A stretch of 64,000 nt of DNA, from NCBI RefSeq assembly GCF_963855985.1, contig NC_087096.1, positions 6,634,001 to 6,698,000 of the forward strand, given 5' to 3'. Under the pieces are notes generated by a model that searched no databases, had not been told where the DNA came from, and saw only the letters and a program-made list of their open reading frames with translations. The position numbers were made by a program, and so were the translations under genes. The stretch comes from Ostrinia nubilalis (Eukaryota > Arthropoda > Insecta > Lepidoptera > Crambidae). Of the stretch, positions 22,352-33,574 are shown in pieces. The first letter of the stretch is position 1. Every line of letters starts with the position of its first letter.

Positions 22352-25300
22352 TCAGACGGGCGTAGTACGGCGGTAGGGATCGGTGCCCACGGCACGGTCG
22401 TGACGTGGAGGATTCTGCTGCTCATCATTCTTTGGAGGTGCCCTAACACCTGCTCCAAATGTCACCAACTCTTCTTCTCTAGACGGTGGTGGTTCCACAG
22501 CTGACGTATCCAGGAATCGTCCGCTGGCCACTGATGCCTGTGACTGGAAAATTGAAGCGCTTCGTAATCCGCTTAGCGTATTCGCGCTTTGAGGTACTTC
22601 TTTGAACTCCTCAAAATAGTTGTCGCAGGCGGTTGGCCTCGGCGCCGCAGGAAAACCGTATAGCGTCGAAGACGACAAGTCTTTCAAAGATGCTGAACTT
22701 AAATTAATTCTCCTGTTTTTGTGTATTGAGCAGTGTGGCATATCGTCGCCATCGAAGACAAACCGCCTTCTCTCGCGGGGCGTAGCAGCCGATGAGCCGG
22801 TGGGTGGATACGTGTCCCTCTTCATCATTCGTCTTTCTAATAAGGTGGAGTCTTGTTCTCTGTACTCGGTGAAAGCGTATTCACGGTCCCAAGCTCGACA
22901 GTCGGCTTTGGCTTTTTCAGAAAGCTCAGTTATCCAGTCTTTTTGGTACCACTGAAGAAAGAGGAAGATAGCAGATGTGCCTGCCAACTCAGCCGCTATG
23001 AAGCCGCCAATGTATAGTCCAAAGGAATATCCGTAACTGTAAGACATCCGAGGCATATCGTAGACGGTCATGTAGCGTAGTTTGTGGCCCAGTTGAGACT
23101 TAAATACAGATATGTACATGACAATTCCAGTCAGCATTATGAGACCTGGAAGTAAGGAAAAAGAATATGTTAATTTTAGGTAAGTATCTTTAGTTTCATC
23201 GGAATATATTATACTGTAAATTTTCATCATAATAATTCGTTCAAGTAGTTTTTGTGCAAGTGAGTAACAAATATATATACGACCTTACACATACTTTCAT
23301 GCGACTTTTTTTGTATCCTTAATGGCTGTATCGTTTGTTCTTGTTAAACTTTGAACCCATTCTTAATACAAGCATTTAGTTTAGCACGAGAAACTAACGG
23401 GGCTACATATACGAGTACGTAAAGCTTCAACCATACCAAGGCGTGCAGATCGCCATCGCCGGCGCGATCATAGGCCAATGACAGGTAGCGCAACCCATGA
23501 CAGTCCGCGCGACCTGTCATTGGCCTATGATTGCACCGTGATCGCGCCAGCGATGACGATCTGCACACATTGGTGTGGTTGAAGATTAATTTGTGCAATT
23601 ATAATACATAATATTATTAGTAGACCCACCAGATATAATAAAGAGTACTCCAGCGATGAAGGTGCACAGTCTCCGGCCCTTGACGCAGTGGCCCAGCACG
23701 CAACACAGCGCGCCCACTGCCTGAGTGAACACTGCCAGAAGAAGAGGCGCGGCTGACCTCGTCACCACATCTGGAATTCATAGAAGATGCAGTTTTTATC
23801 AAGAGCAGCAAAATGTATCATTGTTATACTTCAAGGCTTATACTTATGGTTAGCTAGATTTTAAGTATGTGGATCTGCTGATTTATTAAATACAAAGATT
23901 TCTGAACCTTTTGGGAACTGTTGTGTGAATATAAAACACTAGACTTCTGATAAATTTTTCAAGGTTCATGTTTTTGAAGAGTATAGTGATTTTACAGTTC
24001 AACAGCTTTTAACAGAAATACCATTATTATAAACGCAAAATACCTACACTCAACATCAAATAAACCGCAAATTCCGCGACGCGAACTTTAAAGATTTTCT
24101 TCTGACACAATTATGGTACCCCAACAATATTGGTGTTATTTGAAAGCCCAATAAATATCCTTAAAGAAAAATACATTTAATTTCTAAATAAATGAACATA
24201 TACCATAAATGTGACTAGAAAATAGATCTCACTTTGGGCTCACCTCTGGGATCAATTAGACCAATTTTTATGGTTATAAAACTAAATAAAGATCTCACGT
24301 GTCCTCTTTAACAGATGAATAGCGATTAATCCTAACTTAACAGTTTTATAGTCATAAAAAATGGCTATAGCGTAACTACCTATTTTTTGAAGAAGTGACT
24401 CTGGATCCTTGTAAAGACACATTTTTGGGGTAAAAACCTTTCCTATAATGAAATGAAGTTTACAACTAGGCTTTCAAATGGTACCAACGTTGGTGGGAAG
24501 TGGGGATGCATACGTTTGATAAGTGCTTGTCGCGGGAGGTGCGATTTATTTGATGCCGAGCGTAGTTCAAGAAGAGTTTCCAGGTAATTTTCTAAGAAAA
24601 TGAAGAAAAAAAATACTTACAAGGTATAGCGTTCGTGGAATCACTTGGATCTGGTGAGTATTGTGATAATGGAAAATATGGAATATCTAAACACCGATAC
24701 ACCGTACTGCCAGCTGGAAAGAGAAGAAAAGTAAAATGTTATAATCATATTTCTTAAAAATTTAATAATTTGTGACTTTTTATAAAGAGTATTTTATAAC
24801 CACTAAATAGGCATACACCATGATTGGGAATATATTTTGGGAGTTAGGCGTAGAAAAGCTCTTGGTCCTTTCTTTACCACTATCATTCTACATTGACTTC
24901 ACGTCTGATGGTAAATTTTGGCACTTGCACTCCGAGCAAGTCCTGTCCAGACTTGCTCGGAGTCCGCAAATGGAATGGAACAGGCCGCGAAGTATTGGCA
25001 AATTGCTAATGACTCTGACAAGAAATCAAATCCTGCAGTGGTCAAGCGTGCCGACAAAGAATAAGCAAAGGCAGCTGAACAAGACATAAAACCGGCTTTT
25101 AATGAAGGAACTGGAGTAGTCAATAGCGGAGAGATAGCGGCGGATGAAACAAAGTCCGCAAATGGAATGGAACTGGCCGCGAAGTATTGCCAAATTGCCA
25201 AGTCTGACTTCAAATCCTCTAGTGGTCAATCGTGCCGACAAAGAGTAAGCAAAGGCATAAAACCGGCTTTAATGAAGGAAATGGAGTAGTCACAAGCGGA

Positions 25301-27666
25301 TGGACAGCAGCGGACGCATCGGAGTCCGCAAATGGGATGGAAGTGGGCCGCGGAGTCGGAGCACAATGCATTTCCCGCGGGGCGGATGCGGCGACGCATT
25401 GTAGCGGCCGTCGCGCGGAAGTTTCTATTGTGCCGGCCCGCTTTATGCCGCGATCGGGGATTTTTGTAACAGTTTTTAAAAGTACGTTTACGGCGCTCAG
25501 TTTTGGAACTGGAAGTTGGGATTTGCTTTGGTAATAAGGCTATTTGCAATTTGACTGTACTTTCTGGCATGCATTATAATGTGAAGTAGGTACCAAAAGT
25601 TACTTTTTATCCACCATTATTCGCTTTTTATTTTTACTCTCTCACAAAGGCTATTGCAATTTAGCAATCGGAATTTATGAGCTAAACAAAACCTTAGTAA
25701 TTCAAATGCAAAAGCGAATCCAATAATCCCACCGGGTACGAAAAATCCAAATTAAAATGAACTATTTCAAGTTACATCACTTTATTAGTGTCCTGAGAGT
25801 CGAATCCGGGATAACTTGGTTTAATCTAACAGGAGTCCAACTACAAATTCTCTTTTTTTTTAACTATTGTTAAAGCAACCGATAAGTCTTGAAACTTACG
25901 ATCAGTATGGCATATCCTCCACAGCCCCGACACTGTGTGCTTGGCAACCAGTCCGTGCCGGCCCGTGCCATTGTAGCTGGGATTCAGCATGTTCTCTTCC
26001 GTGTGGAGCCAGTTGTTGGTGGAGACAGCCACCAGCACTGCCACCACGGCTGTGCCAGCCGACAAGGGGGTGAGCAGCCAGAGACACGCTACTGAGGAGT
26101 CGATCTGCGCGACCACAGTCGGTGATGGGGGCGTTGGCCTGAAATCGAGATAAGGTTATGGTGAATAAAGTGAAATAGTAAAAAGGGTCAGCAACTGTTT
26201 AACAACTTCACTCTGTTATGTTGGTCCTATTAAATATTTAATACACCAAAAAGAAAAAGTACACTAGCCTTTATTATGCATGTCTCGTAATCTTATTGCC
26301 CTAACAACGCTATGATTAGTCTGCACACAATTTTTAAAATACACGTTCAAAATAATCTATACATGTCTCATAATCTTATTTCCCTACCAGTGCTACTGTG
26401 CTACGATTAGTCGATAGACAATTTTTAAAATACAAGTTCTAAAATCTGTGGTAAGATTATGAAAACTAACATGTCGCGGTAACGCTGGAATATTCAACAT
26501 GGAAAATGAGAAGAGCTGAGCGGTATTCCACCGAGAATTCGTTACAGGGTCTATCAAAAAATGCAAATAAAACCGAACCTAACTATCTGGCTGGCGGTCA
26601 AAAACTGCTTATCGAGCGCGGGTACAAAATTTGCATAAAAATTGTTTAGCAGCTCAATTTTTACGACCGTAAATCACAGCTCTACGTGAACATAATATAT
26701 CGGGGCGCTGCGCTGGTAATATAAATGCGGTATCTGAATATTGAGACTATTCCGCTTATCCGAACATTCTAGAGATAGCTGAACATCTGACAAATGGGGA
26801 AAAGAATATCTAGAATAATTGCTTATGGAACAAGGCAACTAGTTGGTAATAAAGTAATAGAAATCTGCAAACTAGGAATTGGAATCACGTAAATTGTTCT
26901 CACAACTCGGCGAAACCCGCCAAGTTTCAACTTTATTTGACTGAATTCGCATTTTTATTCAAAAGTGTAACTTTTTCGTCGCAGGTAGATACTTCTTTTC
27001 GTTAAGCGTTAGTCTTTTGAATATTTTCCAGCTCTGATTTGCACCACTGGGAAATGTTTCGAAAATTTTAAAAGATCCACCATCATGAAGTTTTTGAATG
27101 TCTCTTTTGTTTTTTAGGTTATTGTTTAAAATGAGCAAGTTTTGTAGATATTTTTTATGTTTCTCAAAAACATCGTGATTTCGGCCTTCAGACTGTTAAA
27201 ATAAAATTACCCTCCATAGTATTTTTACTCAATTAGTCTCTCTCTCTTAAAATGATACAATGCCACACGGAAAATGGCACATGAATTACCAAAAAGAAGT
27301 AATTTTTATACTATGTAACGAGGCCTTGGTTTACTTATGGCTCTAATCAATCGAAGGGCAAGTTAACTGGTTGCCATTTTGAATTTAGACAATAAAATTC
27401 TTATCTTATTCTGGTTATTGGGGCGGTGGCGGACTGACTGACTCAAGATCCGAGGAATGTTGGAACCACTTCGCCAGTAGACTATTACAAACATTTGGAA
27501 CTTTGTATTGCACATTACTAATATTCTTCTAGAACAAAGGTTGTTTAAAATTAGTTTACCTGGGCGGGCGGCGGCTGGCGATGGCGCCACTGAGCGTCGG
27601 CGCGGGCTGCGCGCGCGCTCCACGTGGCAACGATGCGTGGACGCACTGCGCACCCCCGCCCCACAT
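22352..27666 (-). CDS. stg1: Stargazin / voltage-gated calcium channel gamma-like subunit (five coding exons)
   Basis: Four-pass membrane protein of the claudin/CACNG (TARP) family; relatives act as auxiliary subunits of AMPA-type glutamate receptors or calcium channels at synapses. Coding exons: 27666-27560, 26138-25900, 24713-24621, 23770-23630, 23145-22352; lengths 107, 239, 93, 141 and 794 nt give 457 aa plus TGA. All introns are GT-AG and all phases close. Visible: TM1 about 53-75; extracellular loop with the family signature GLWRIC (107-112), a second cysteine at 123 and a possible N-glycosylation site NGT (92-94); TM2 about 153-173; TM3 about 181-206; TM4 about 235-258; a long cytoplasmic tail 259-457 ending RRTTPV, the class I PDZ ligand of stargazin. 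Longer than mammalian gamma-2, mainly through the N-terminus and tail. The first exon (Pro/Ala/Arg-rich, GC-rich) is the least certain part: it fits in phase and ends in a good donor, but an alternative N-terminus is possible. Same strand as the transporter gene downstream. Confidence 0.92.
23424..23584. mobile_element. 161-bp MITE in the last stg1 intron
   Basis: Ends CTTCAACCATACCAAGG... and ...TTGGTGTGGTTGAAG are inverted, with inner arms ATCATAGGCCAATGACAGGT / ACCTGTCATTGGCCTATGAT. Almost the whole element can fold into one hairpin. Confidence 0.85.
24046..24561 (+). mobile_element. 516-bp non-autonomous DNA element, copy 1
   Basis: Ends CACTCAACATCAAATAAACC and GATTTATTTGATGCCGAGCG are inverted. 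The copy at 54476-54982 matches along its whole length. No coding capacity. In the second stg1 intron from the 3' end. Confidence 0.85.
24962..25420 (+). repeat. Tandem repeat, ~170-192-bp units, in a stg1 intron
   Basis: Units start at the word GTCCGCAAATGG(A/G)ATGGAA at 24962, 25154 and 25324; the last is partial. Preceded by a hairpin (CTCCGAGCAAGT / ACTTGCTCGGAG, 24930-24963). The first unit is open for about 35 codons in one plus frame, then both full units carry TAA at the same place. Confidence 0.8.
26279..26450 (+). repeat. Diverged ~83-bp tandem duplication
   Basis: CATGTCTC(G/A)TAATCTTATT and ACAATTTTTAAAATACA recur in the same order at 26279 and 26362, in the first stg1 intron. 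Confidence 0.6.
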
Positions 27667-27738
27667 ACCTTCCCTCCGCTTCACTGCAATACAAATAAAC
27701 TCAAATAAACTTTATGTTTACATTTCATTATTGAAAGA

Positions 27739-27800
27739 AATAAACATTTATTACGATACACATCACATACTTGTGATGTGTATCGTAATAAATGTTTATT
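27739..27800. repeat. Perfect 29-bp inverted repeat with 4-base loop
   Basis: Arms 27739-27767 and 27772-27800 are exact reverse complements around TACT. It lies just 5' of the truncated non-LTR element and about 70 bp upstream of the stg1 first coding exon. Confidence 0.95.
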
Positions 27801-27839
27801 TTCTTATACATTCTTATACTTCTTATACTACTTATCGGT

Positions 27840-28430
27840 TCCCAACAGATCATCTGTATCAGCAAGCTAGGGTTCTCCCAGTCCGTAAATTATACATACT
27901 ATTAACCTTATGTAGATTCCACAACAAAATAGTCCCACATACAACATTAGACAAAAAGAGAGTCCCTAGGTTCACTATTCCCATAACACACTCAGGACTC
28001 ATGAAACGGCATTTTTCACACATGGCCCCTAGACTGTACAACAAAATACTTGCAACAAGTAAAGACATCACACAACTTGTTTCGGTAACGTTTAAAAAAC
28101 TTATTATAAAATGGATGGAACAATATACGTACGACACTTTAGAAAAGTTAATCCAGACAATTACTAGTTTCTCTTAGCACACTTATTCACTTACACACAA
28201 AATCACACTCACACTATCACACACACATTTTTGTTTTGTTTTTCTATTTAAATTATTTTTTAAATTAAAAGATAAAATTTAATCTAAACACTAAATTTTA
28301 GTCTTATATTTTTTTTTTTAGGAGGAGCCTGACTCTCGTTACACAGGTTAACCTTATACGAGAGCGGCACATATCTTGTAATTGTAAAGTGTTTATTTAA
28401 TAAAAGTATTTTCATTTTCATTTCATTTTC
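27840..28430 (+). mobile_element. 5'-truncated non-LTR retrotransposon 3' end
   Basis: The plus frame ending TAG at 28175-28177 encodes a typical C-terminal tail of insect non-LTR reverse-transcriptase proteins (ARVLPVRKLYIL, then a Phe/His/Asn-rich segment and APRLYNKIL). A roughly 250-bp 3' UTR follows, closing with AATAAA-like words and a simple CATTTT tail at about 28405-28430. It sits just upstream of the stg1 first exon, in the opposite orientation. Confidence 0.7.
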
Positions 28431-31400
28431 ACTTAAGGACAAAAAGGTAAAATGGAAAAACAGACAGAAATAGCACCATTACAAGGAGAGAAAATGTGCC
28501 ACCCTGTCGTCGCAGCGATGCTCATCGCAATGGGGTCTACTCAGCTATTTGCCGTGGCCCACGGTAAAGAAGGCCACGACCCTGGTTTTCAGTGTTTCAG
28601 TTTCAGTATTGGGATTTTGCAATTAGACTACCCGCATTCTACAGACTGTTCGGACCATAGCTAGCATTTTGTATGAGGAATCAGCCGATACCAAATTGGT
28701 GTAATGTGCGTTCTTCCATGCCATATAACAAGAACTCATGCTTTTCTACTTGAAAATTAATTAATTGAGAAATAGACTATATTTTTGACTTTGTGTTTAA
28801 GTACTAGTTTGTTACACTTGTGAAATATCTTCAACATTTCTTATCAAAAGTAAAATATCTACTTAGTACACTATTAAAAACAGCGAACAAGATCCAAAGT
28901 CAAATTACAATAATTAAAACACATAAAATTTGCAAAAAGACCAGGGTTATTTAAACCCACACAATGAAAGGAAGGAAAGCACACAATTTTGTTTTGTAAA
29001 TAATAAAAAGCCAATAAACAGCACCCTTTATTGACCCTCAACAATATTTTCGCATCTTTTAAAACTCATCCAATTATTAGAAGTGAAACTCTTTATTTAT
29101 ATTTAATCCCCCAAACAGTCCCTCTATCCTAAACAAATAACGGTTTCTAGTAACAAATCCTGATTAACAAATTTGATGCGGACCGTTCATTAAACCGGTT
29201 TAATTTGGGCTGTAATAATCTAAATCGAACTTTAGGTATCGCACTAAAACTCAATAGATCAATTTAATTGGGTTCTACCGTAATGTGATTAAGGAGTAAG
29301 TGCCCTCATCAAGGACGCCCTACGGCCCTCACATTTTTCGGTGGAAGGTATGTAGGTCAAATAAGGCCTATGTTCTAGCCCATAAAATATAGTGGGAGAA
29401 ATGATTATAAAATATCTCGAACTAATTAAGGAAAGCAATTAGTGTTCTGGAATTTTCCGTTCTTTACATAATCAAATGACTTAGGCTGGGTTGCACGATC
29501 TTACTTTAACCGTAACTACAACATTATCCGGTGCTTTTTGTATGAAGTTTGACAGATGTTTGACGTTTATTAAAATTAAAATAAGATGGTGCAACTCAGC
29601 CTTAACATATTAAAGTTAACCCTTTTAGTAAGTACACAGTTAAGTACTTGCCTAAAAGTAAATGTATTGAAAAACACACTAATATTTTTTTAATGAAGTT
29701 AGAGTTTAAGAAGTGTAGTTCCAAGTACTTACGAGTATTTCAAAGTAAGATATTATCACTATTCGTGATAAGTTGAAGACAAAGAGACAAAAGACTGGTT
29801 AAGTTTAAGTATTAGTGAATTTTCATCAAGTCAGATCAGCATATTATAAGCAATGAACCATGTAACTATAATTTTTCGTTGAGAAATTATGCTTGAGGTG
29901 CATAGTTAAAAAGTTCAACTATTTCTAATAGTCCTTGCGCTGTTTAATCACTAATTTAATTGCTTCGCATAACTGGATCAGGAGTATTCTCCCCACTCCA
30001 TTGTAGGAGTACACGTGATAGTATGCAATCTACTGCATGCATAATTTGCGAACAAAATACCTCGGAGATAAGCACACAATGCACTCGTAGTGCCGTTTGT
30101 TATACGATTGTAGTATCGAGTAAATACGGTTTCGATAATGATATTGAACCGAAAATTATCGCTCAGTATCTGACATCAATCGACTGTGATTTAATGATGT
30201 TTACAATCATGTTCTGGTATTCGTATTCAACATTCTAGTTAAAGTCAGTCTATACTCGTCCAAGAAGAACTACAGAGTTACAAGGTTATTGACTTATGCC
30301 CGTTTTCACCATCAATCCCTAATTTTTAAGTGACGTGCATTAGACCCGTTTCGTTCCGTTTAGAAAAGCCCGTTTTTAAATAAAACTCATCTTAGGTACG
30401 TACGAGTATAGTGCAAGGAATACTGTAATAATCAGAAAAACTAATTTATTTTATACTACACAGAGTATTCTCAGTAACAGTAGTAACTTAGATCAAATCA
30501 CGGTGAGGTTATAAATTCAGAGTTTCGCCAGGCGGCAGATCCCCGGGGCGGCGTGTGCCATTTATTTACCCACATAGCAATGAACGAACGTCGTTACTAC
30601 GCTAACACCTCTATATTTATTCCTTTACGTCTTGCGAATAAGTTAATTACATAATATTGACTTTCAATTGTGTTATTTCCTTGTATATTAAGTTATCAAT
30701 CGATGATGATAAGAAATGTAGAGATATTAAAAAGAAAGAAATAAAAAAGAGATACGAAAATTATTACTGTAATACTTACTAGATTTTGCCTGGGGCGCGG
30801 ATTTTTATAAATGGGTGTAGCCTAATAAGATTTCATCAAAATAAGTCAAGATTTCAGTGAAAGAGTAACAAAATACATTTAAATAAGCAAAATCGGAACT
30901 CGTGGATAAAAAAAGCCTCAGTCATCGATTGGAATCGCCATGAGATGCAAAAAAAACTTTGAAAAGCTAAAACTAGAAGGAAACTTTTTGATGGAAAAGT
31001 CCTGTCATGGAAAACTTTCAAACCTAATTTAAGGCTTCTGGCTTTGAGAGTACCTACTTAACCCTTGTTTGGCAAGTGGTAATAGTAAGTACTAAATGAA
31101 GAACATACTCGTATAATCCGCTAAATAAATATTTCATTGGCTTCGTAGCAAAACTACCAAAACAACTACAGGTAAGGTAAAAATGGTAGAATTACCTTCC
31201 CTTCTTAGGAATATTATTCTGATGTGGAATAGATAGATAAGATAATGAAAAAAAAAAACCTTATGGTTGTAACTCTTAAACCAAGTTTTAGAGTAGTTTT
31301 TTTTTCAGCTCTATCAAAATCAGTAGACTTTGTTAGTTATTACTTACATATTTTTGCTGTTATGTTTAAGATACAGTAACGAGTACAATCGATTGAATGA

Positions 31401-31728
31401 ATAATAATTAATGACTTTACAATACGAGTTTATGTCCGCGTTCCGTTTTAAACAAACAAATGAATATCATTTACTATGAGCAAATTGAAACTAATGAATC
31501 TTTGATGCTTCCGAAACGATGTGCAAACAACATCTGTATCCACCACCACGCCCAATTAACAGTCGAACATCAACAGAAAAAACAAAAGCCGGCGCTTCAG
31601 CAATTATTGGCCAGCTGTTGTTTGGTAGCCATTTTGTTTTGTTGCTATTCCGCGGTGCAATTCGGCATTTTAATGTTATTTCGTTGCAAATTGAAAGGCC
31701 CGCGGCGCATCGCAATTGAAGACAAATA
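28431..31728. other. Gene-less stretch upstream of stg1
   Basis: Apart from the MITE at 29482-29604, AT-rich sequence with no exon-like open frame, splice-flanked block or structured RNA that I can support. The short frames at 28452 and 29960 look like chance. Confidence 0.5.
29482..29604. mobile_element. MITE, TTGCACCATCTTACTTTAAC family, copy 2
   Basis: GGCTGGGTTGCACGATCTTA at one end and TAAGATGGTGCAACTCAGCC at the other; the interior is reversed relative to copy 1. Confidence 0.85.
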
Positions 31729-33018
31729 CGAGGGCTGCACTAAAAGTATCGGGAATGGATTATTTCTACTGTTCCTATCATATTAAAATATTTTTAATTG
31801 CAAACTCCTTTGTTTTAAAAATCGAATACTATTTATTTATTTTAAAAAAGATTCTCGGTCTTATCACAAGGTCTTGTGAAACTTGTTTAGTCGTTGAGAA
31901 AATGGAATTGACTCGAGAAAATTCAAGAGCGATGATTTATTATGACTTTCGGAGTGGTTTAACACAAAAACAGTGTGTTGACCGGATGATTTCTGCATTT
32001 GGTAATGAAGCCCCATCCAAAACCATAATTTATCGCTGGTTTGCTGAATTTCAACGTGGACGTGTCAAGCTCAGTGATGGCCCCCGTCAAGGTCGTCCAA
32101 AAACTGCAGTCACCCAAGAAAACGTTGATGCTGTGCGTAAGCTGATTGAAGAAGATCGACATGTGACATACCGCGAAATTCAGGCAACTTTAGACATTGG
32201 CATGAGTCAAATACAAATAATCTTTCACGAACAATTAGGTGTAAAAAAGTTGTTTTCCCGATGGATACCGCATTCGCTCTGAGAAGAGCAAAAAGCGGCT
32301 CGCGTTACTTAGTGCGTCAGAACTCTCGGAAGATTGCATGCAGGATCCTCAAATGCTGTATACAACATCGCATCAGGTGACGAATCCTGGATATATGCGA
32401 ACGAACCCGAAACAAAAAACCAGTCATGAGTTTGGGTGTTCGAAAATGAGTTAAAGCCAACAAAAATTGTTCGTTCACGGAGTGTTGCAAAAAAAATGGT
32501 GGCCACATTTGTCTCCAAAACCGGTCATGTTGCTACTATTCCTCTTGGGGGACAAAGAACGGTTAATGCAGAATGGTATGCTAGTATTTGTTTGCCACAA
32601 GTCGTTTCTGAACTCCGTAAAGAGAACTGCAACCGCCGCATCATCCTCCATCACAACAATGCGAGTTCTCACACCGCACACAGAACAGAAGAGTTTTTAG
32701 AGCAAGAAAACATAGAATTATTAGACCATCCGCCGTACAGCCCCTACCTAAGCCCTAATGATTTCTATACTTTCCCTAAAATAAAGAATAAATTGCGTGG
32801 TCAGAGATTTTCATCACCTGAAGAAGCGGTGGACGCCTACAAAACGGCCATTTTGGAGACCCAAACTTCCGAATGGAATGGTTGCTTTAATGATTGGTTT
32901 CGTGTATAAAAAAATGTGTCAAATTTCGCGGAGAATACTTTAAAAAGCAATAAATACATTTTTAAATAGTAATGTTGTTTCACTTCCTTGATTCCCGAAA
33001 TTTTCAGTGCCGCCCTCG
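31729..33018 (+). mobile_element. Mariner element, 1290 bp, inactive
   Basis: Flanked by the TA target duplication (31727-31728 and 33019-33020). The ends are imperfect inverted repeats starting CGAGGGC(T/G)GCACT(A/G)AAA. Size and layout are those of a full-length mariner; the transposase inside is a pseudogene. Confidence 0.9.
31902..32909 (+). pseudogene. Mariner transposase pseudogene
   Basis: Tc1/mariner-superfamily transposase, the enzyme that cuts and pastes the element. One reading frame runs the full length, with the N-terminal helix-turn-helix region, the DESWIY block holding the first catalytic Asp, and the YSPYLSPNDF block holding the third. It is broken by three in-frame stops: TGA 32280-32282, TAG 32310-32312, TGA 32427-32429; no frameshift is needed to explain the breaks. 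The second catalytic Asp, normally HDN, reads HNN in this copy, so the protein would be dead even with readthrough. The length matches mariner transposases (about 340 codons). Confidence 0.9.
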
Positions 33019-33391
33019 TAATTGCGTCTTTGTTCAAAGCCTGCGGAACGGCTCGGATAATGAGTTGGAAATTTTTAACAGAAGTTATTTGAAGTCTGAT
33101 TATTTAGTACAAAAATCGGGGTTAACCTGAATGAATTTTTATGAGGCCTTTTTAAAGTTCTTATTCTCGTTTTTGCTTTAACATTTATGTAATTTATCCT
33201 TTTTATTTTATTTTAACCATGATTTTCAGTTACAGTTAACTTCCCAATGATACATTCATTTATAAAAACTAACTTTAGAAGTATTGGTAAACCATATAGA
33301 TACTATAAAGTTACTTTAAATTATAAAATACTGGCGTCACAAATTACTAAAATAATAAATCTGAGCAAGACGAACGGATAAAATAGTAACT

Positions 33392-33574
33392 CTAAGAGTA
33401 GGCGCACATCGTTGATTTTTAGTTGGCCGATAGTTGTGCCCGATTTCAAATTGTATGAAGAATCGGCCAAATCGAATCGGCGTAGTGTGCGCACTCCCAT
33501 ACATGCCCATACTGATCAACAGCCCGACTAAACTATCGGCCGACCAAAAATCAACGGTGTGCGCCAACTCTTAG
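33392..33574. mobile_element. 183-bp MITE, TAGGCGCA family, second copy
   Basis: Ends CTAAGAGTAGGCGCA / TGCGCCAACTCTTAG inverted; the interior is the reverse orientation of the copy at 14262-14430. Confidence 0.85.

Noticed and set aside
24899..25570. Several overlapping ~100-aa minus-strand frames
   Set aside because: They arise from the 192-bp tandem repeat and contradict each other; no splice logic joins them to stg1, whose phases already close without them.
27581..27840. Extension of the non-LTR frame upstream to 27581
   Set aside because: The plus frame is open there only because it runs antisense through the GC-rich stg1 first exon and the palindrome; retroelement likeness begins near 27840.
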